From the NCBI GenBank assembly GCA_016748015.1, contig JAAOMT010000512.1:398180-462179 (forward strand): a stretch of DNA of 64,000 nt. Direction: 5' to 3'. Below the pieces are notes generated by a model. That model was not told the DNA's origin, ran no database searches, and was given only the letters and a program-made list of their open reading frames with translations. This stretch comes from Geosiphon pyriformis (taxonomy: Eukaryota > Glomeromycota > Glomeromycetes > Archaeosporales > Geosiphonaceae). Within the stretch, counting starts at the first letter, position 1. Each line of letters opens with the position of its first letter. Made by a program: the position numbers and the translations under genes. Below are positions 40,750 to 53,834 of this stretch, in pieces.

Positions 40750-41587
40750 TATAGAGCATTAGATATCAATTAAGTGGATGGCGACGCGATCGAATTTATT
40801 TTAGTATCTGAAAACCGGAAGGTGTGATTTTTCTGGGATTAACATTCCATGATTTTATAGATTCTATAGCAATTTAGCAAGGAAAAATTTCTAGTTTTAA
40901 TTTGTTACTACGATCTTCTAATTTCTCTTTTCGCAAAGGCTCTGAACTTATCAATTTCTCCTTTGGATTTTACTTAAGGGCCTCAATATTCATCTTTATG
41001 ATTAAATTGAAAATAATAAAGCTTTCACAAGACAGCATCAAACCTACAATTATCATGTCACGATACACTTTCTTATTATTGCAATTTTCAATGAAAGGTT
41101 CAATGAATTTACAATAGAAGGGCAGTTCATATGTTGTATAAAACGAAGCCTCCATTCAACAGTGAGCGCTCTACCTAATATCAAGATTCAAGACTCAATT
41201 ATCAGTGAATGTTGCCGTGAAAATGAAACCCGAAAGGGCTTTGAACTTGGATGATTCTTTTTAATAGTGAATAAAGGGTTTTATTATTCAATCAAAATTG
41301 AGAGCCAATTACATCTATATAAATACAAATCATTCTTTTCAAGAATTGAATGCATTCTTGTTATTTCCATAGTTCATCTATAACAAGATTTTGATTCAAT
41401 GAGTAACATAGATAACAGATAATGTGGAGTGATTAAAATCATATCCAGAAACTCAAATTAGTGACCACCGATGCTTTTATTTTGGCATGATGAATCGAAT
41501 GGAAATCTTTTCCCAATGTATGTGTATATGTGTATGAATAGGAGTGTTGTTGAAATGTGAATGATTGATTAAATTTTTTCTTAGAGT
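40750..41587. other. Intergenic 3' flank of CHS7
   Basis: No gene visible. Two overlapping opposite-strand frames at 40902-41155 are without domains. The right 250 bases are probably the CHS7 3' untranslated region. Confidence 0.5.
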
Positions 41588-42933
41588 TTAATAACCATCA
41601 GCGTACTGAGTATAGTTTTGTGACTGTTGGGGTTTAGCATAACCTCCACTGACGTTAACCTGACTGGGATACTCTTCCACTTCACCTAACAATCCCTTAA
41701 CTTCCCAGACGTTTTGTTTGTTACCAACCGAGAATTCAAGATCTTCTTTGGTGATTGAATCCCAATATTTGTAAACCATCATGACTGCCAACAATGTGCA
41801 AATAGTCCCAAAGAAAAGCCCATCAATGTAATGCTTGGCTGCGTCACAAATTTTCACGGAGAACATGTAAAGAATCACTTGACCAATCACATAGAATCCA
41901 ATTCCGAATAAGATATCACCCAATGGCCAACGATCATCAAGTGTATTGAGAACGAGTACAATTTGCAAGACGATATAGAATGCCAATGCAGCTCCATTGA
42001 ACCCGTATAACACGATCCAAAGAGCGACAGGGCGAAGAGGATTGAACGAAGCTATACCTTTGAATGTGGCAAACGCTAAAAAGGTGACGGCGGCAAAAAT
42101 AAAGAGAGAGGAGATTCGAATTGACTATATATAAAAAATAGATACAAACATGCTTTAATTTTTTTTGCAAGGATTATTTGAAATATTACAGTTTGAATAA
42201 TTTGAAAATTGCGAATGCTCACCCATAAAGACGTTGGGGTACCATCTTCAGCAAATTGAAACCCAACAAAACCATTAAGTAGCAGACACCAGAAAGTAGC
42301 TGTGATGAGACCTATGTGAGCCGCTGTGAAATACTAATTGAAAAATGTGAATCTGTATTAATACACCACATATTTTGAGATTTTGAGAAAAATGAAAATT
42401 TTCAAAAAATAGTTACAGGGTAAAAATTTGATGCAGTTGGAATGATTCCGGATACTAATAGTAGTTCTAAAAATGTGACCATCATATACATGTAAAAAAA
42501 CATTACAATTTCCTTCCGACCTGTAAAGGGAAAAATATGATTATCACTTTGACGCGCATATATTTAAAAAAAAACCCTATAAAATTAATGAAAAGTTACG
42601 AACCCACTGCCGTATATTTTGATTTGATGTGGTATATCATGATTGTGGTCATGATCAGGGCAATGACGTGAATGATAATCGTGGCTAGTTTAGATAAATT
42701 GGTGGTTAGTCTTGTAAATAGGACGATCAAAAGAGCCTTAAATAAGGTAGACTTCCAATTTATCAAAAAATTCAAAACTCCTTTCCCGTACCTGGTTGAA
42801 AAATGAGCGTGCCAGCCACCTCAACATTTCTTGAATAACATTCGGGTTCTATTCCTTGTTTAGCACCTACCAGGGGGCACACAGTGAGCGCAACTGTGTC
42901 ACAAATCCTATTAAAGTCTCCAAGCTTTGACAT
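41588..42933 (-). CDS. CHS7: Chitin synthase export chaperone Chs7
   Basis: ER membrane chaperone required for folding and ER exit of chitin synthase (Chs3-type) in fungi. Exons on the minus strand: 42933-42792, 42684-42604, 42520-42417, 42333-42223, 42124-41588. They join in frame to 324 residues, the usual size. The N-terminus [20 protein letters not shown], then [17 protein letters not shown], then [20 protein letters not shown], are the family signature. [45 protein letters not shown] and [12 protein letters not shown] follow. About seven hydrophobic helices are visible, with a soluble Gln/Tyr-rich tail ending YADGY. All introns are GT-AG and phases agree; all motifs are intact. Its presence supports a chitin-walled fungus as source. 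Confidence 0.97.
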
Positions 42934-44080
42934 GTTTTCGTAGTTGCTATTAAAGTAGTTTTATCGCACTTGTTGATTCTATTAAACCAAACGTCTGCGT
43001 GTTTTTGAGAACAAAATAATTATTTTGGGGGTTTCCAAGTTTCTCGTCCAAGAGTTTTTATGGTTTTTAGGTTCCCCTATCTATATGTTGTTTTTACCAG
43101 TTTCCTGTGTTTTATTTCACAAAAATCTATTAAACAGGAGGCTGTGCAATTTTTGGGTGGCTGCCTGATGAGGTATTTTACAAAAAAAACACTTGAATTC
43201 TTAGTTTGTTCACAGGTGGTTGGGGAGGCGGTGTTTTGTGAGATGAGTGGTAGAATATGGGGGATATCGATTTCTGGGAAGAGGTAAATGAAAGTGAAAG
43301 AGCGGTGTAAAAAGAGGGAGGGAGGAAGGAAGGAAGGAAGGAAGGAAGGAAAAGTAAGAAAAGGAAAGTGTTGAGTTTTTTTGAAACGAAAGTGGCACCG
43401 CTGGTTTTCTCAACTCATAAAGCCCGAGTAACCTATTGACCATGCAGAAAATTCTGCATTTTCCACGCGAAACGAGCTTGTGCGACAGTATCATGTTCGG
43501 CATTGGTATCGGACAGTATCGGCCATATGTACTTTAATGAAAGAATATGTCTACGTCATGGTCCACTCCTACTGTATGAGAGAAATGATTTGACCACAGG
43601 GAAAAATCGAACTAAAATATTCGTTCGGATTAAGAAAGCCATGCCCCTTGTGCCACAAAATGGGTTCTTTGATGTAAAAATAAATCAATTTGATTGGCTC
43701 GACATAAATAGTACATACCTGACGGGTACATTTCATTTTAGTTGGTTGAATATAAGAACCAATGGTACAAAAGTTTTTTTTTACAAGTTTTTGAAAGATC
43801 CTCAGGAGTCAAAAGAGAAGTGGGGCTTTCTACCATTATGGTATTCTAAACATTTTATATATTCCACTTTATATTTGTTTTGTGTAATGTTGAATTTCCT
43901 TGAAAGTTTAGCCTTCATTGCAACGCCAACGGGCGCATTCCAATAAATGAAATAAAATTCATGTCTAAATTGGGAATTAATATAATATAAACTCTTAATG
44001 TTTTGACATGCTGAGCAAAATGGCTTTTTTAAAAATAAATACTTGCAGAAAGCAATATAAAAAATTGCCTTTTCCAAAAT
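42934..44080. other. CHS7 upstream region with unassigned frames
   Basis: Contains the CHS7 promoter, a GGAA microsatellite (43324-43351) and a fairly balanced-composition patch at 43400-43950. A 147-codon plus-strand frame (43503-43946, beginning at TTG) and an overlapping minus frame (43802-44077) have no domain I recognise. The patch could be a short gene or transposon fragment; neither is supported. Confidence 0.4.
43324..43351 (+). repeat. GGAA microsatellite
   Basis: About seven GGAA units, about 390 bases upstream of the CHS7 start codon on the opposite strand. Confidence 0.85.
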
Positions 44081-47000
44081 TAATGGTTTTTAGTTATTTG
44101 TAAATCTTAACTGAATATTTACATTCGAAAATGTTGAAATGTTCAAGTTATTTTTTTGCAAAATTTATTGAAGTTTTGTTAAAATAAAATGTATTGTTAT
44201 TTAAAATAAAATAAGTTGTTAAAATATATTATATTGATTAAATTGAAAATAATCAAATATTAATCCAGTTTTTTTAAATTTAAATTTAACCAAATTATTT
44301 TAATATTTTTAAAAAATCTTGACAAGTTTTGTGTTTGTTAATTTTTTTGCAACAAATTTTGTTTATAATGTTTTTTGCAAATTATTTATTTTTAATTTTA
44401 GTTTGTTAATTTATTTTAATAATTTAAAAGTTAATAATAATTATTTATTTATAAAAAAAGCTATTTTACCTTTATTATTAGACTGTAATTTAAATAAAAA
44501 TTAATTTAATTCAATAAAAAAAATTATTATTGTTTTTTAATTATACATATAGTGTAATTTAATTACTAACTATTTTTATACAACCTAATTATTATACATT
44601 AAACATAAATTATACACAAATCATGTGTAATTAGTTATTTAAACTAATTAAAAATATTTTAAATCAGATCTAAAAAATAAATTTTGTGCTTTTATTTTAT
44701 TAATATAACTGTTTAAAAAACTATTATTTTTAACAAATTTATTTATTTAAATATTAAAAGCATTTAATTTTATATTTTGTTGGTTTTAAAAATTACCAAA
44801 TTATTAAACAAAATATTTAAAATTATTAATTATGTTATTATTATTATTATTATAAAATTAAAACTAATAATTTTATATAATACAAAAAATACAATAACTT
44901 TAATATAAAAAATTAAACTAATAAATTAATTTATAAAAATTATAAATTTAAATATAATAATAATGTATATTTAATAATTAAATTTAAAAAACTAAAAAAT
45001 AAAACAAGTTTATTTTTTTATTTAATATATAAAATCTAATTACTATTTAATATAATATAACAAACTAAATATTTTAAATTAGACATAATATATTTTTACA
45101 TGTAATTAAATACATAAATTTAGTTTTAATTAAATTATGTTGAATTTAATAAGAAAAATCTACTTAAAAAAACATTTTATATATATATACAAATAAAATA
45201 CAATTATTTTTAATTATTTTACTCATTTGTTTTATAATATTATTAATATTTAACTTAAATTTTTAAGATTAAAGCTTTTAAAAAGCTATTATTTAAAAAA
45301 ATGTTTTTATTAAATTTATTATCAAAAATTTTTACATTTTATTTTAAGCTTATTAATTTTTTTATGCAATTTGTTTAATTTTTTTTTAAGAACAGTAATA
45401 TTTTTCTAAACTATATAATTTTTTTTTAACTTAATATATAAAACAAAAAAAGCACCAAAACAATTTTATAATTAAAACAACTAAAACACCAATAAATTTA
45501 ATTATTAAAATTGATATAGTTAATTTAAATTTTAATAAAACCAACTAAAAAATTTACAATAGTAACAACAATAAAACCAGTTAAAAACATAATAATAGAT
45601 AAAACTAATAGAACAAAAATCTTAACATAAAACTTAAAACTAAAAAATTAGAATTCAAAATTTTAAAATTAATTATAGTTTTAAACAAAAACTTTGAAAA
45701 AAAAAAGTGAAAATACTTTATAGTTTACAATTATATATTACAATTATTAAAAAATTAAGAAATAAAAAACAAAACAAATATGTTTATAAATTTAAAAAAT
45801 TAATTTATTAATTTTAAAATTCATATAATTAGAAAAAAAATTAATTAACTTAATTTTAAATATATTATAAAAAAATTTTTAATATTATTTTTAGTTATTA
45901 AACAAATTCAAAAATCATTAAAAATTTAACAATTTTAAAAATAAAAAAATAAACAAAATTAATAAATTTAATTTAAAAGACAGTATTTAAAAAAACTTAA
46001 AAACAAATTTCATATAAAACAGTTTTATATTGTCTTTAAATACACATTTTATATTAACAAAATTATATACAAACTAAAAAACAGTCTTAATAAATACTAA
46101 TTTAATTTTAAAATAAAAGAAATTATTTATTCAAAAAACTTTTAATAATTAGCAATTGGTTTTTAAGTATTATTAAAAACAATATTATTAAAAAACAAAA
46201 AATAAGTTTAATTTTTATTTAATTAATTTTATTCTTAAAATTAAATATTTTAATAAGTTAATTAGTTAAAATATATATAAAACATAACTTCTTTTGTTTT
46301 TAAAACTGACAAAAATTGGTTAAAAATTAATATATTAAATATACAAATAAAAATTAATTTAGATTAAAATTAATTAATATATTTTATTATTATTATTTAA
46401 AATAAGAAAATTTTTTTATTTAAAATTATAATAAAAATGGATATTATAATTAATATAATTAATATAAAATGAATAAAAAAGCCAAAAAATCAAAGTTTTA
46501 TTTTTTACAAAAAAAAAGTTGGCTTTATAACAAAAAAATTAATATTAAAAATATTAAAAAAAAATCTTTTAGCATTTTAAAAAAGTTGTTATTTATTATA
46601 ATAAAAAATTAAAAAAATATTTTTTAACTGTTTTAACTTTTTTAATTATTTAAACAATAATAAAAAATATTTTTTTGGTATATTAATTATTAATATTTCT
46701 AATTTAATTATAATTAATTTTTTATAAGTTTTTTAATTCTAAGTATATAATAATATTAAAGTTTTTGTTAATATTATAATATAAGTTTTTTTTAAATTTT
46801 GATTATCATTATGTATTTATGTATTTTTTTTTAAAAACTAATTTGAAATTACTCACTATTATTAGAGTTTTTTTTTAAATTATTTTTACAATTGTTTAAA
46901 ATAGTTTTCTAATTTAAAAACACAATTTTTTCAATAAATTTTTTTAATTTACAATAAAGCTTTAATTAATTATTAATAATATAAATAATTTTAATTAAAA

Positions 47001-49141
47001 TTATTGTTTTAAAAAATTTAATTAATGAATAACAGTTTTATTTAATAAATAAATACAAGTAAGTTTTTTAATAATTTTACATAATAATTTTTTAATTAAT
47101 TAAAAATTTATTTAAATATTATATTAATAATAAAAATTAAATAAAGTTTTTTTTTTTAAAATTATTATATATATGTTTGTAGTTTTATAAAAAAACATAT
47201 TATAATACTTTATTTTTAATATTTTAATATAATATTTATTATTATTATACTATAATATTTATTACTATTATAAAATAGTGTTTATTTTTAAAACTATTTA
47301 ATAATTATTATTATATAAATTATTATTTTTCTAAAATTATTATTATGCTATATTATAATTGAATAATTTATATTATTATATAATTCTTATTAAATTTTTA
47401 AATTATAACAATTATAAATATTTTATTAATAAAAATATTATTAATTACTTTAAAAAATAATTTAATTTTTTTACTTATTTTAGTTGTAATTATATAATAT
47501 AAAAAAAAGTATTTTTAAGTTTAATTATATATTTAAAAAATACCAAAAATATTTTAAATAAAAAATTACAATAATATAAAATACTTAAATTAAATTAAGT
47601 TTTAATTTAATTTAGATTTAATTTAGAAAATTTTTATTTTTAAGAAAATAAATTAAGTTTAATAACTTATAATTTAATTTAATTTATTATTTATTATATG
47701 TAAAAATTTTATTTATTTTTAACCATAAAAAAATAATAATATTCAATTTTTAAAATGTTTTTCTTATAAATATCTTATTAATAAAATAGTAAAATTTTTA
47801 AAAAAAATTTTATTTATAATTATTAATGTTTTTATTATTGTAATTACAACTACCAAAACTTAATTTTGGTTTTATTAACAATTAAAAAAACATTAAATTT
47901 AAAAAAAAAGATCAAGATTAGAAAACAATTAAAAAAAATTAATTTTAAAACTTATTATATCTTAAACTCTATTAATTTAAATTTCAAAACCAATTTAAAA
48001 TTTAATAAATTTAATTGTATTAGAAAACTTACTATTAATATTACTAATTATTATAATTTTATTATCAATACTTTTATTGTTAATACACATATTTTTTTTA
48101 CTAATAGTACTAATCATATATACATTAATTATTAAATTAAAAAAATTTACTAGCAAAAAAAACAATACTTAAGTCTAACTAAACAATATAAAAAAAGTTA
48201 TTGTTATTAACAATTATAATAATATTAAAGTTTTTTAAGCAATTTTATATTTTTTTTAAAATATAACAAATTTATAATATTAAAATTTAATTAATAAGAC
48301 TGTATTTCTCTGGTATTTTAACAATTATTATAATATTATTAAGCTATAAAAATACTTTAATACTATTAAATAAAAAGATAATAAAGCAATTACTACTTAT
48401 TTAAAATGTTTTTATTATTATTTATATTAGATTTAAGCAATTAATAGTAATTATTATACAACATTTTAAATTTAAGAATTATACAGCAGTATTTTTTAAT
48501 AAATATGTTTAATATATTTAACCAATTTTCAAACAGCAATCATATTGACCAGAAATTTTAAATTAGCTAAACTTAAAACTAATTATATTTAAACCATAAA
48601 TCTAATAATAAGCAGATTATTTAACCTAAATATTAAGTTTAAATAATTCAGTAATATGATAAATTAGAAATTAAAAGAATATTTAACTAATAATTAAGTT
48701 GTATATTAATTTTTTTAATATTGTAAAAACAGCTAAAACAACAATTATTTTTAAAATTAACTATAATTATTATTTTTTAATTAATTATGACAACAAAAAA
48801 CTTAAATCTGTAATTTTTGTCATAAATAAAATCATATCAAAGTTAATTATTACTTATAATTAAATAACTAATGATTAAGAAATTAGTACCAAAATCCCAA
48901 TTGCAGATTTTAAATTTTGAACTATGAATTTGGAGTTTTACAGAAACAATATTAGTTACTTTAATATTATGTATTTGCACTTTAATAACTATTCCAATTA
49001 CAACCAATTTACTTATTTTGTTATTAACTACAATTACAAATTATTATTTCAGCAACTATCTTATCATAATCAGCCTTAGGAACAGTGTCTTTATAATTAT
49101 CTTTTATTATTTTATTCACAATTATAGAAACCAGTACTATA
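44081..49141. other. AT desert, A/C-skewed
   Basis: About 5 kb almost without G and C. Around 45400-45660 the residual non-A/T bases are nearly all C on this strand, the reverse of the T/G-rich stretch near 20.5 kb. A single 89-residue Lys/Asn/Ile frame (47866-48135) looks compositional. The stretch 48300-48500 reads on the plus strand like degraded coding sequence with many stops, but no family could be named. Confidence 0.6.
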
Positions 49142-49179
49142 ATTATAATACGACAGGGTGAAATCTGAGATAACAAATA

Positions 49180-49276
49180 GTAAAACCTGCGATAGATTAG
49201 TAAAACCTGCGATAGATTGGATAGATTGGATAGATTGGGTAAAACCTGCGATAGATTAGTAAAATCTGCAATAGGG
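49180..49276 (+). repeat. Tandem array inside the left inverted repeat
   Basis: About four units of roughly 20 bp (TAAAACCTGCGATAGATTAG and variants), with a nested 9-bp expansion (GATTGGATA three times). It interrupts the left inverted repeat only. Confidence 0.85.
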
Positions 49277-49484
49277 TAAAAACCTGTAAACCCCGTGATT
49301 GTATCAAGTGAAATCTGCGATAAATAGACATTTTTTAAAAGCAACGGCCCCTTTTGAGGGCAGACCCAATTGAAGGTACTGTAAAGTCGACCAAACTAAG
49401 TGACACAACTTTGAATGGAAAATTCAAACAAGTAATACTGTTATTATTGAAACAGGTAAGCTTAAAAATAGAGATCCTTCTTTA

Positions 49485-50014
49485 TTACATATAACGATCA
49501 GTTTTTATTGCAAAAAACTCAAATCTTTCCATAGATGACAAAATCCATTGTATAACCACTTTTGGGAGGAGGACGCGACTTCCAATTGCCATTGCCCTTG
49601 CTTTGTAGGTTTTTTGCAGATGTGTATAAGAGACAGCCCTATTGGAACATCCAAGATATTCTACGTATGCCAAATTTGAATTTGAATTTTTGTTTGCATC
49701 TTCATTTACGAGTGTAATGGCTTTTACATCTCCTTCACGTACCTTAATATTTAATAAAATACTATTGTATAGAAGTATAATTCATATAAATAATAATCTC
49801 TTACCCACTTCTTATGCATACAGTCATGATCTAGAATTTTATAGCCGTTACTAAGACTACCACCTCCTAGGGATACCGTATCAGACATACATAAGTCTAA
49901 CACTGAGGGTACTTGTATAAGTGGCACTTGTATGCATCGAATAGTTGACAATAATGGGCGCCAAATGGCCTTTTTTGTTTCAATAGAGCTAGTAGACAAA
50001 GCATAATCGCCCAT
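49485..50014 (-). CDS. Unassigned spliced ORF inside the inverted-repeat element, chimeric at its 3' part
   Basis: ATG at 50014 opens MGDYALSTSSIETKKAIWRP and continues to HKKW at 49805. A 62-nt GT-AG intron (49804-49743) then joins in phase to VREGDVKAITLVNEDANK and NLAYVEYLGCSNR. The frame next runs through the adapter sequence (49636-49618), giving the tell-tale VSYTHL, and on to a stop at 49485. The part before the adapter looks like genuine coding sequence with a proper spliceosomal intron. The part after it may come from elsewhere. I do not recognise the protein and see no transposase signature, so whether it mobilises the element is unknown. Confidence 0.4.
49618..49636 (+). other. Perfect Tn5 mosaic-end / Nextera adapter sequence
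   Basis: AGATGTGTATAAGAGACAG, the 19-base engineered Tn5 mosaic end used in tagmentation libraries, occurs exactly. The engineered form is not a natural genomic sequence, so this is almost certainly a residual sequencing adapter in the assembly, marking a possible chimeric join. Confidence 0.97.
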
Positions 50015-51964
50015 TAGTGATAATGTTATGGTAGTAAAGATAATGTACCTTTACCTTCTTTACACATTTTATATATTTCATTTTCTCACTTGATACAATC
50101 ACGGGGTTTACAGGTTTTTATTTGTTATCTCAGATTTCACCCTGTCGTATTATAATTACAATTACAATTTTTAGCTTAATCTTAAAACCCAAGACCCAAA
50201 ACTATTTAACAAAACTAGCAATTAGCAATAATTATTTATTAACTAATTTCTAATACTGTTAATCTACAATTAAAAAACTATGTCAGAAATTTAAAAAATA
50301 CAGTTTTAATTTCCAAAATTTCAGAACTATTTAAGTTTTTTTATTATAACTAAAAATCAATAATTTAATATTATTATTATTATTTTATTAACAATTATTA
50401 TTAAAGACAGTAATTATTCCTAAAAACAGTACTCTTATTGTTATTTTTTTATTTGAATTAAAAAACAAAAACAAAATATCTTTTTTTAATAAACTTATTC
50501 TAAACTTTAACAAACTTATTATAGTTATATGTACTAATACCAAAATTAATAGCCAATTTATCAAACTTATTCTTAATAATAGTTTAACAAACAATATTAT
50601 TATTAGACAACTTATAAACCAATTAAATTGTTGAGTTAATTATATTATTAATAAAATTATTAAAATTTTAATTGGTAAAATTAATAATTTTTTATTTAAA
50701 GTTAATAGTATTATAGTATTTATTAGAATATTTATTATAGAAACTAACCATATTTGGCAATATAACCAGTAGTTAATCTTAGTCCATCTTGAATAATAGA
50801 CCAAATAATACAATAGAAATCTTATCTAAGATCTTATTAAGAAATACAAAGAAATTTGGTTTAATAATAGCAAAAATAAGCAATTGCTCTTATTTTTTAA
50901 AATTTTTGGTCTTTTTAATTATTTTTTTTAAAAAGAAAATACTAGTAACATCAAATATAAAAACTATGATAGAAAAAACTAGCTTATTAACTGGTTTGTT
51001 GTTAAATACTTTTGGGCTTTTAAAAAGAGTAAAAGCAATACTAAAACTAATTTAAATGTGTTTTTTAAAGACAGTTTTATATTATTATTAACTAAAAAAA
51101 AGCTTTTAAAACATTTTGTCTAATTGCTTCTATAATAGAAAAAACTTCTTTAATTAAAACTTTGTAAAATATTAAAGAAAAAATACTAATTACAGCTTTT
51201 TTTATTCTTTGCTTTAGTTATGGTTATAAAATTAAGAAGACAAAGTTAAAAAAAAATTATTAATTATTAAAAATTTTTTAATATTTGAAAATTTTATTAA
51301 TTTGTTTTTGTATTTTACTTATAAATTTTTTTTTATAAAGCACAAAAATATTAAATTATTTTTTGTAATAATATAGTTAAAATTAATATAATAGCTAATT
51401 GTAATAATATTTGGTTTATTTTGTATTATTTAATTATAATTAATTTTGTTTTTTTGTTTTTTTAATATTTTTAAATTATTTTTTTGTTAAAAATTTTTAC
51501 CAAATTATTATAATATTTTATAATAGTTGAATTATAATTTTATTTACTTTTGGTTTTTTTAAATTAACCAATAATTTTTAAAGAAAAAAATAAGTATTTT
51601 ATTAATTATAATTAAAAATTATTAATTTAAGTTATAATTTTAAAAAAAAATAAAATAGTTATTATAAGTAAATATATTGAATTATGTCTTATAATTTGAT
51701 GTAATTTAGTGTATAATCTAAAATTTTTATGATTAAGTTTTTTGTATAAAAAACAAAAATTCAATATTAATAACTTTTAATATTTAATATTTTACTTTTT
51801 TAATATAATAATTTGTTTATTTTAATATTTATTACTTTTTTAATAAATTATTCAACTTTTATTTAATTAGTTTATGTTTTAGTTTTGTGTTTTTTATTAA
51901 ATTATTCTAAATATTATAATTTTAATATTTATTTTTTAATTATTAATTTAATAATAAAACAACA

Positions 51965-51966
<2 letters not shown>

Positions 51967-52003
<37 letters not shown>
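51967..52003 (+). repeat. A37 homopolymer
   Basis: Uninterrupted run of 37 A in the AT desert. It could be a retroelement poly(A) tail or a slippage product; no retroelement body can be read upstream. Confidence 0.9.
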
Positions 52004-52004
<1 letters not shown>

Positions 52005-53773
52005 AGTATTCTGTTAATAACTTAATATATTTTATTATTTTTTATATTATTTTGTTATTACTTTAATTATATTTGATATTTTATATTATTTTGTATTATT
52101 ATTTATTATTTTATTATTATATATTAATTATATTTTGTTTATAATTAATTGGTTTTTTATTTATTATAAAATAAGCTTTATCAATATATTAATATTATAA
52201 ATTTTAGTTTAAATTACAATTAAATTTTTGTGAATTTTTTAATTTAAATTACTTAATATTATTATAAAACTTTTATTAAAATTATTAAATAAGTTTTATT
52301 TTTTATTTTATAATATTATATTTTAATATATTTTTTAAAAAACTAATTTTAAACTTTATTTATTATTATTAAAAATTTTTTAAAATTAATTTTACAATTA
52401 TTTTAAGTGCTTTTCTAATTTATAAACACAAATATTAATATTTTTAATATATTTAAGCAAAATAATAAATTTTTTTATTAATTAATAATATAAATAATCT
52501 AAATCAAGAAATATTCATTTAAAATTTTGAATAAATAAATAATAATTTTATTTAAGTTGTAAATATATAAATATTTTTTAAAAAAATTATATTTTTATTA
52601 ATTTTTTAATTGTTACTAAGTTATTAAATATTGAATTTAAAATATTAAATCTGTTTTTTAATGTTAAAACTATTATATATATATATAATTATAGATTTAT
52701 AAAATAATATATTATAATACAATATTTTTGTTATTTTAAAATAATATTTGTTATTATTATTAATTAGTACTTATTGTTTTTATAAAATAATATTTATTAT
52801 GTAAATTTTTTTTAAATTATTATTGTATTATTTTATATTGGTTAATTTATTATAATTATTTATAATTTTGTTAATTTTTAATTAATAATAATATTTTTTT
52901 TAAGCTTTATTAAAATCAAAATTAATTTTATTAATAAATTTTAAGTTATTGTAATATTTTAATATTATTACTAAATATTTTAGTTTTTTATTTGTTATTA
53001 ATATTATGTTACTATTAATTTTATTATTAATAAAAGCTAATTAATTTTTTATAAGCTAATTTATCTTTAAAGTATTCTATATATTTTGAATATATCAATT
53101 TTTAATGTAGTTATTTTGCAGTAAAAATTAATTATTTAATAATATATAGTTATTTTGCTTTAAAAATCAATTTTTTTACAAAAAAACTTAATTATAAACT
53201 ATTTAATAATTATAAAAAAAATTAATATAAAAAAAAATATATAGAAAAATATTTTTTGTTCAAATTTAAAATTAATTAAATAATTACTAAAATTAACAAT
53301 TAATTATTTTAATAAACTGTTAAATATTTTGATTTTTGAATGTTATATAATTTAAATATTATATAATCTGATTATTGTATTTAATTATATTTGTGTTTTA
53401 TACAAATTAGGTTATTAATTAAATAATAATATTTAATAATTTAATTAATAATAATTAATAAATTAAAATAATAATATATATTAATCAATAAAGTAATTTT
53501 ATGTTAATTAGTATTAATGTTTTTTTGATGTTATTTTATTACAAAAAATAAAAAATAAAAAAATATATTATAATTTATAAAAATAAGTTAAAAAAATTTG
53601 ATGTTTATATTAATTATTAAGCTTTTATTTGATTAAAAAATAAAAAAACTAAATTATAAAAGAATTTTTTATTAAATTATATATTTAAATAAATATAAAT
53701 ATAATATCAAATATTGTAAAAAAAACAAATAATTAAAATATAAACACTCTATTTTAATTGGTTATATAATAAT

Positions 53774-53834
53774 AAAACAGATAATAATTAATCAATTATT
53801 ATTATTAAAATATTGATTAATTGTTATCTGTTTT
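53774..53834. repeat. Imperfect 23-bp inverted repeat
   Basis: Arms 53774-53796 and 53812-53834 pair over 23 bp with one mismatch around a 15-base loop. The core is ACAGATAATAATTAATCA. Confidence 0.85.

Larger units (their letters stand above)
49142..50156. mobile_element. 999-bp inverted-repeat element with 8-bp target duplication
   Basis: The element occupies 49150-50148. Its outer inverted repeat is 30 bp and perfect (49150-49179 versus 50119-50148, starting ACGACAGGGTGAAATC). A second perfect 35-bp inverted block follows (49277-49311 versus 50086-50120). On the right the two blocks are adjacent; on the left they are separated by a 97-base tandem array. The 8-bp sequence ATTATAAT borders both ends (49142-49149 and 50149-50156). 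An 8-bp duplication with a CAGGG-containing end fits hAT-like elements best, but ATTATAAT is itself palindromic, so the exact edge is uncertain. The interior is much more GC-rich than the surrounding desert. It also carries an adapter sequence at 49618-49636, so part of the interior may be a chimera. Confidence 0.75.

Noticed and set aside
43503-43946. 147-codon frame upstream of CHS7
   Set aside because: It begins at TTG, has no recognisable domain, overlaps a minus-strand frame and has no splice or homology support.
47866-48135. 89-residue Lys/Asn/Ile-rich ORF
   Set aside because: Composition is dictated by the AT desert; no domain and no flanking signals.
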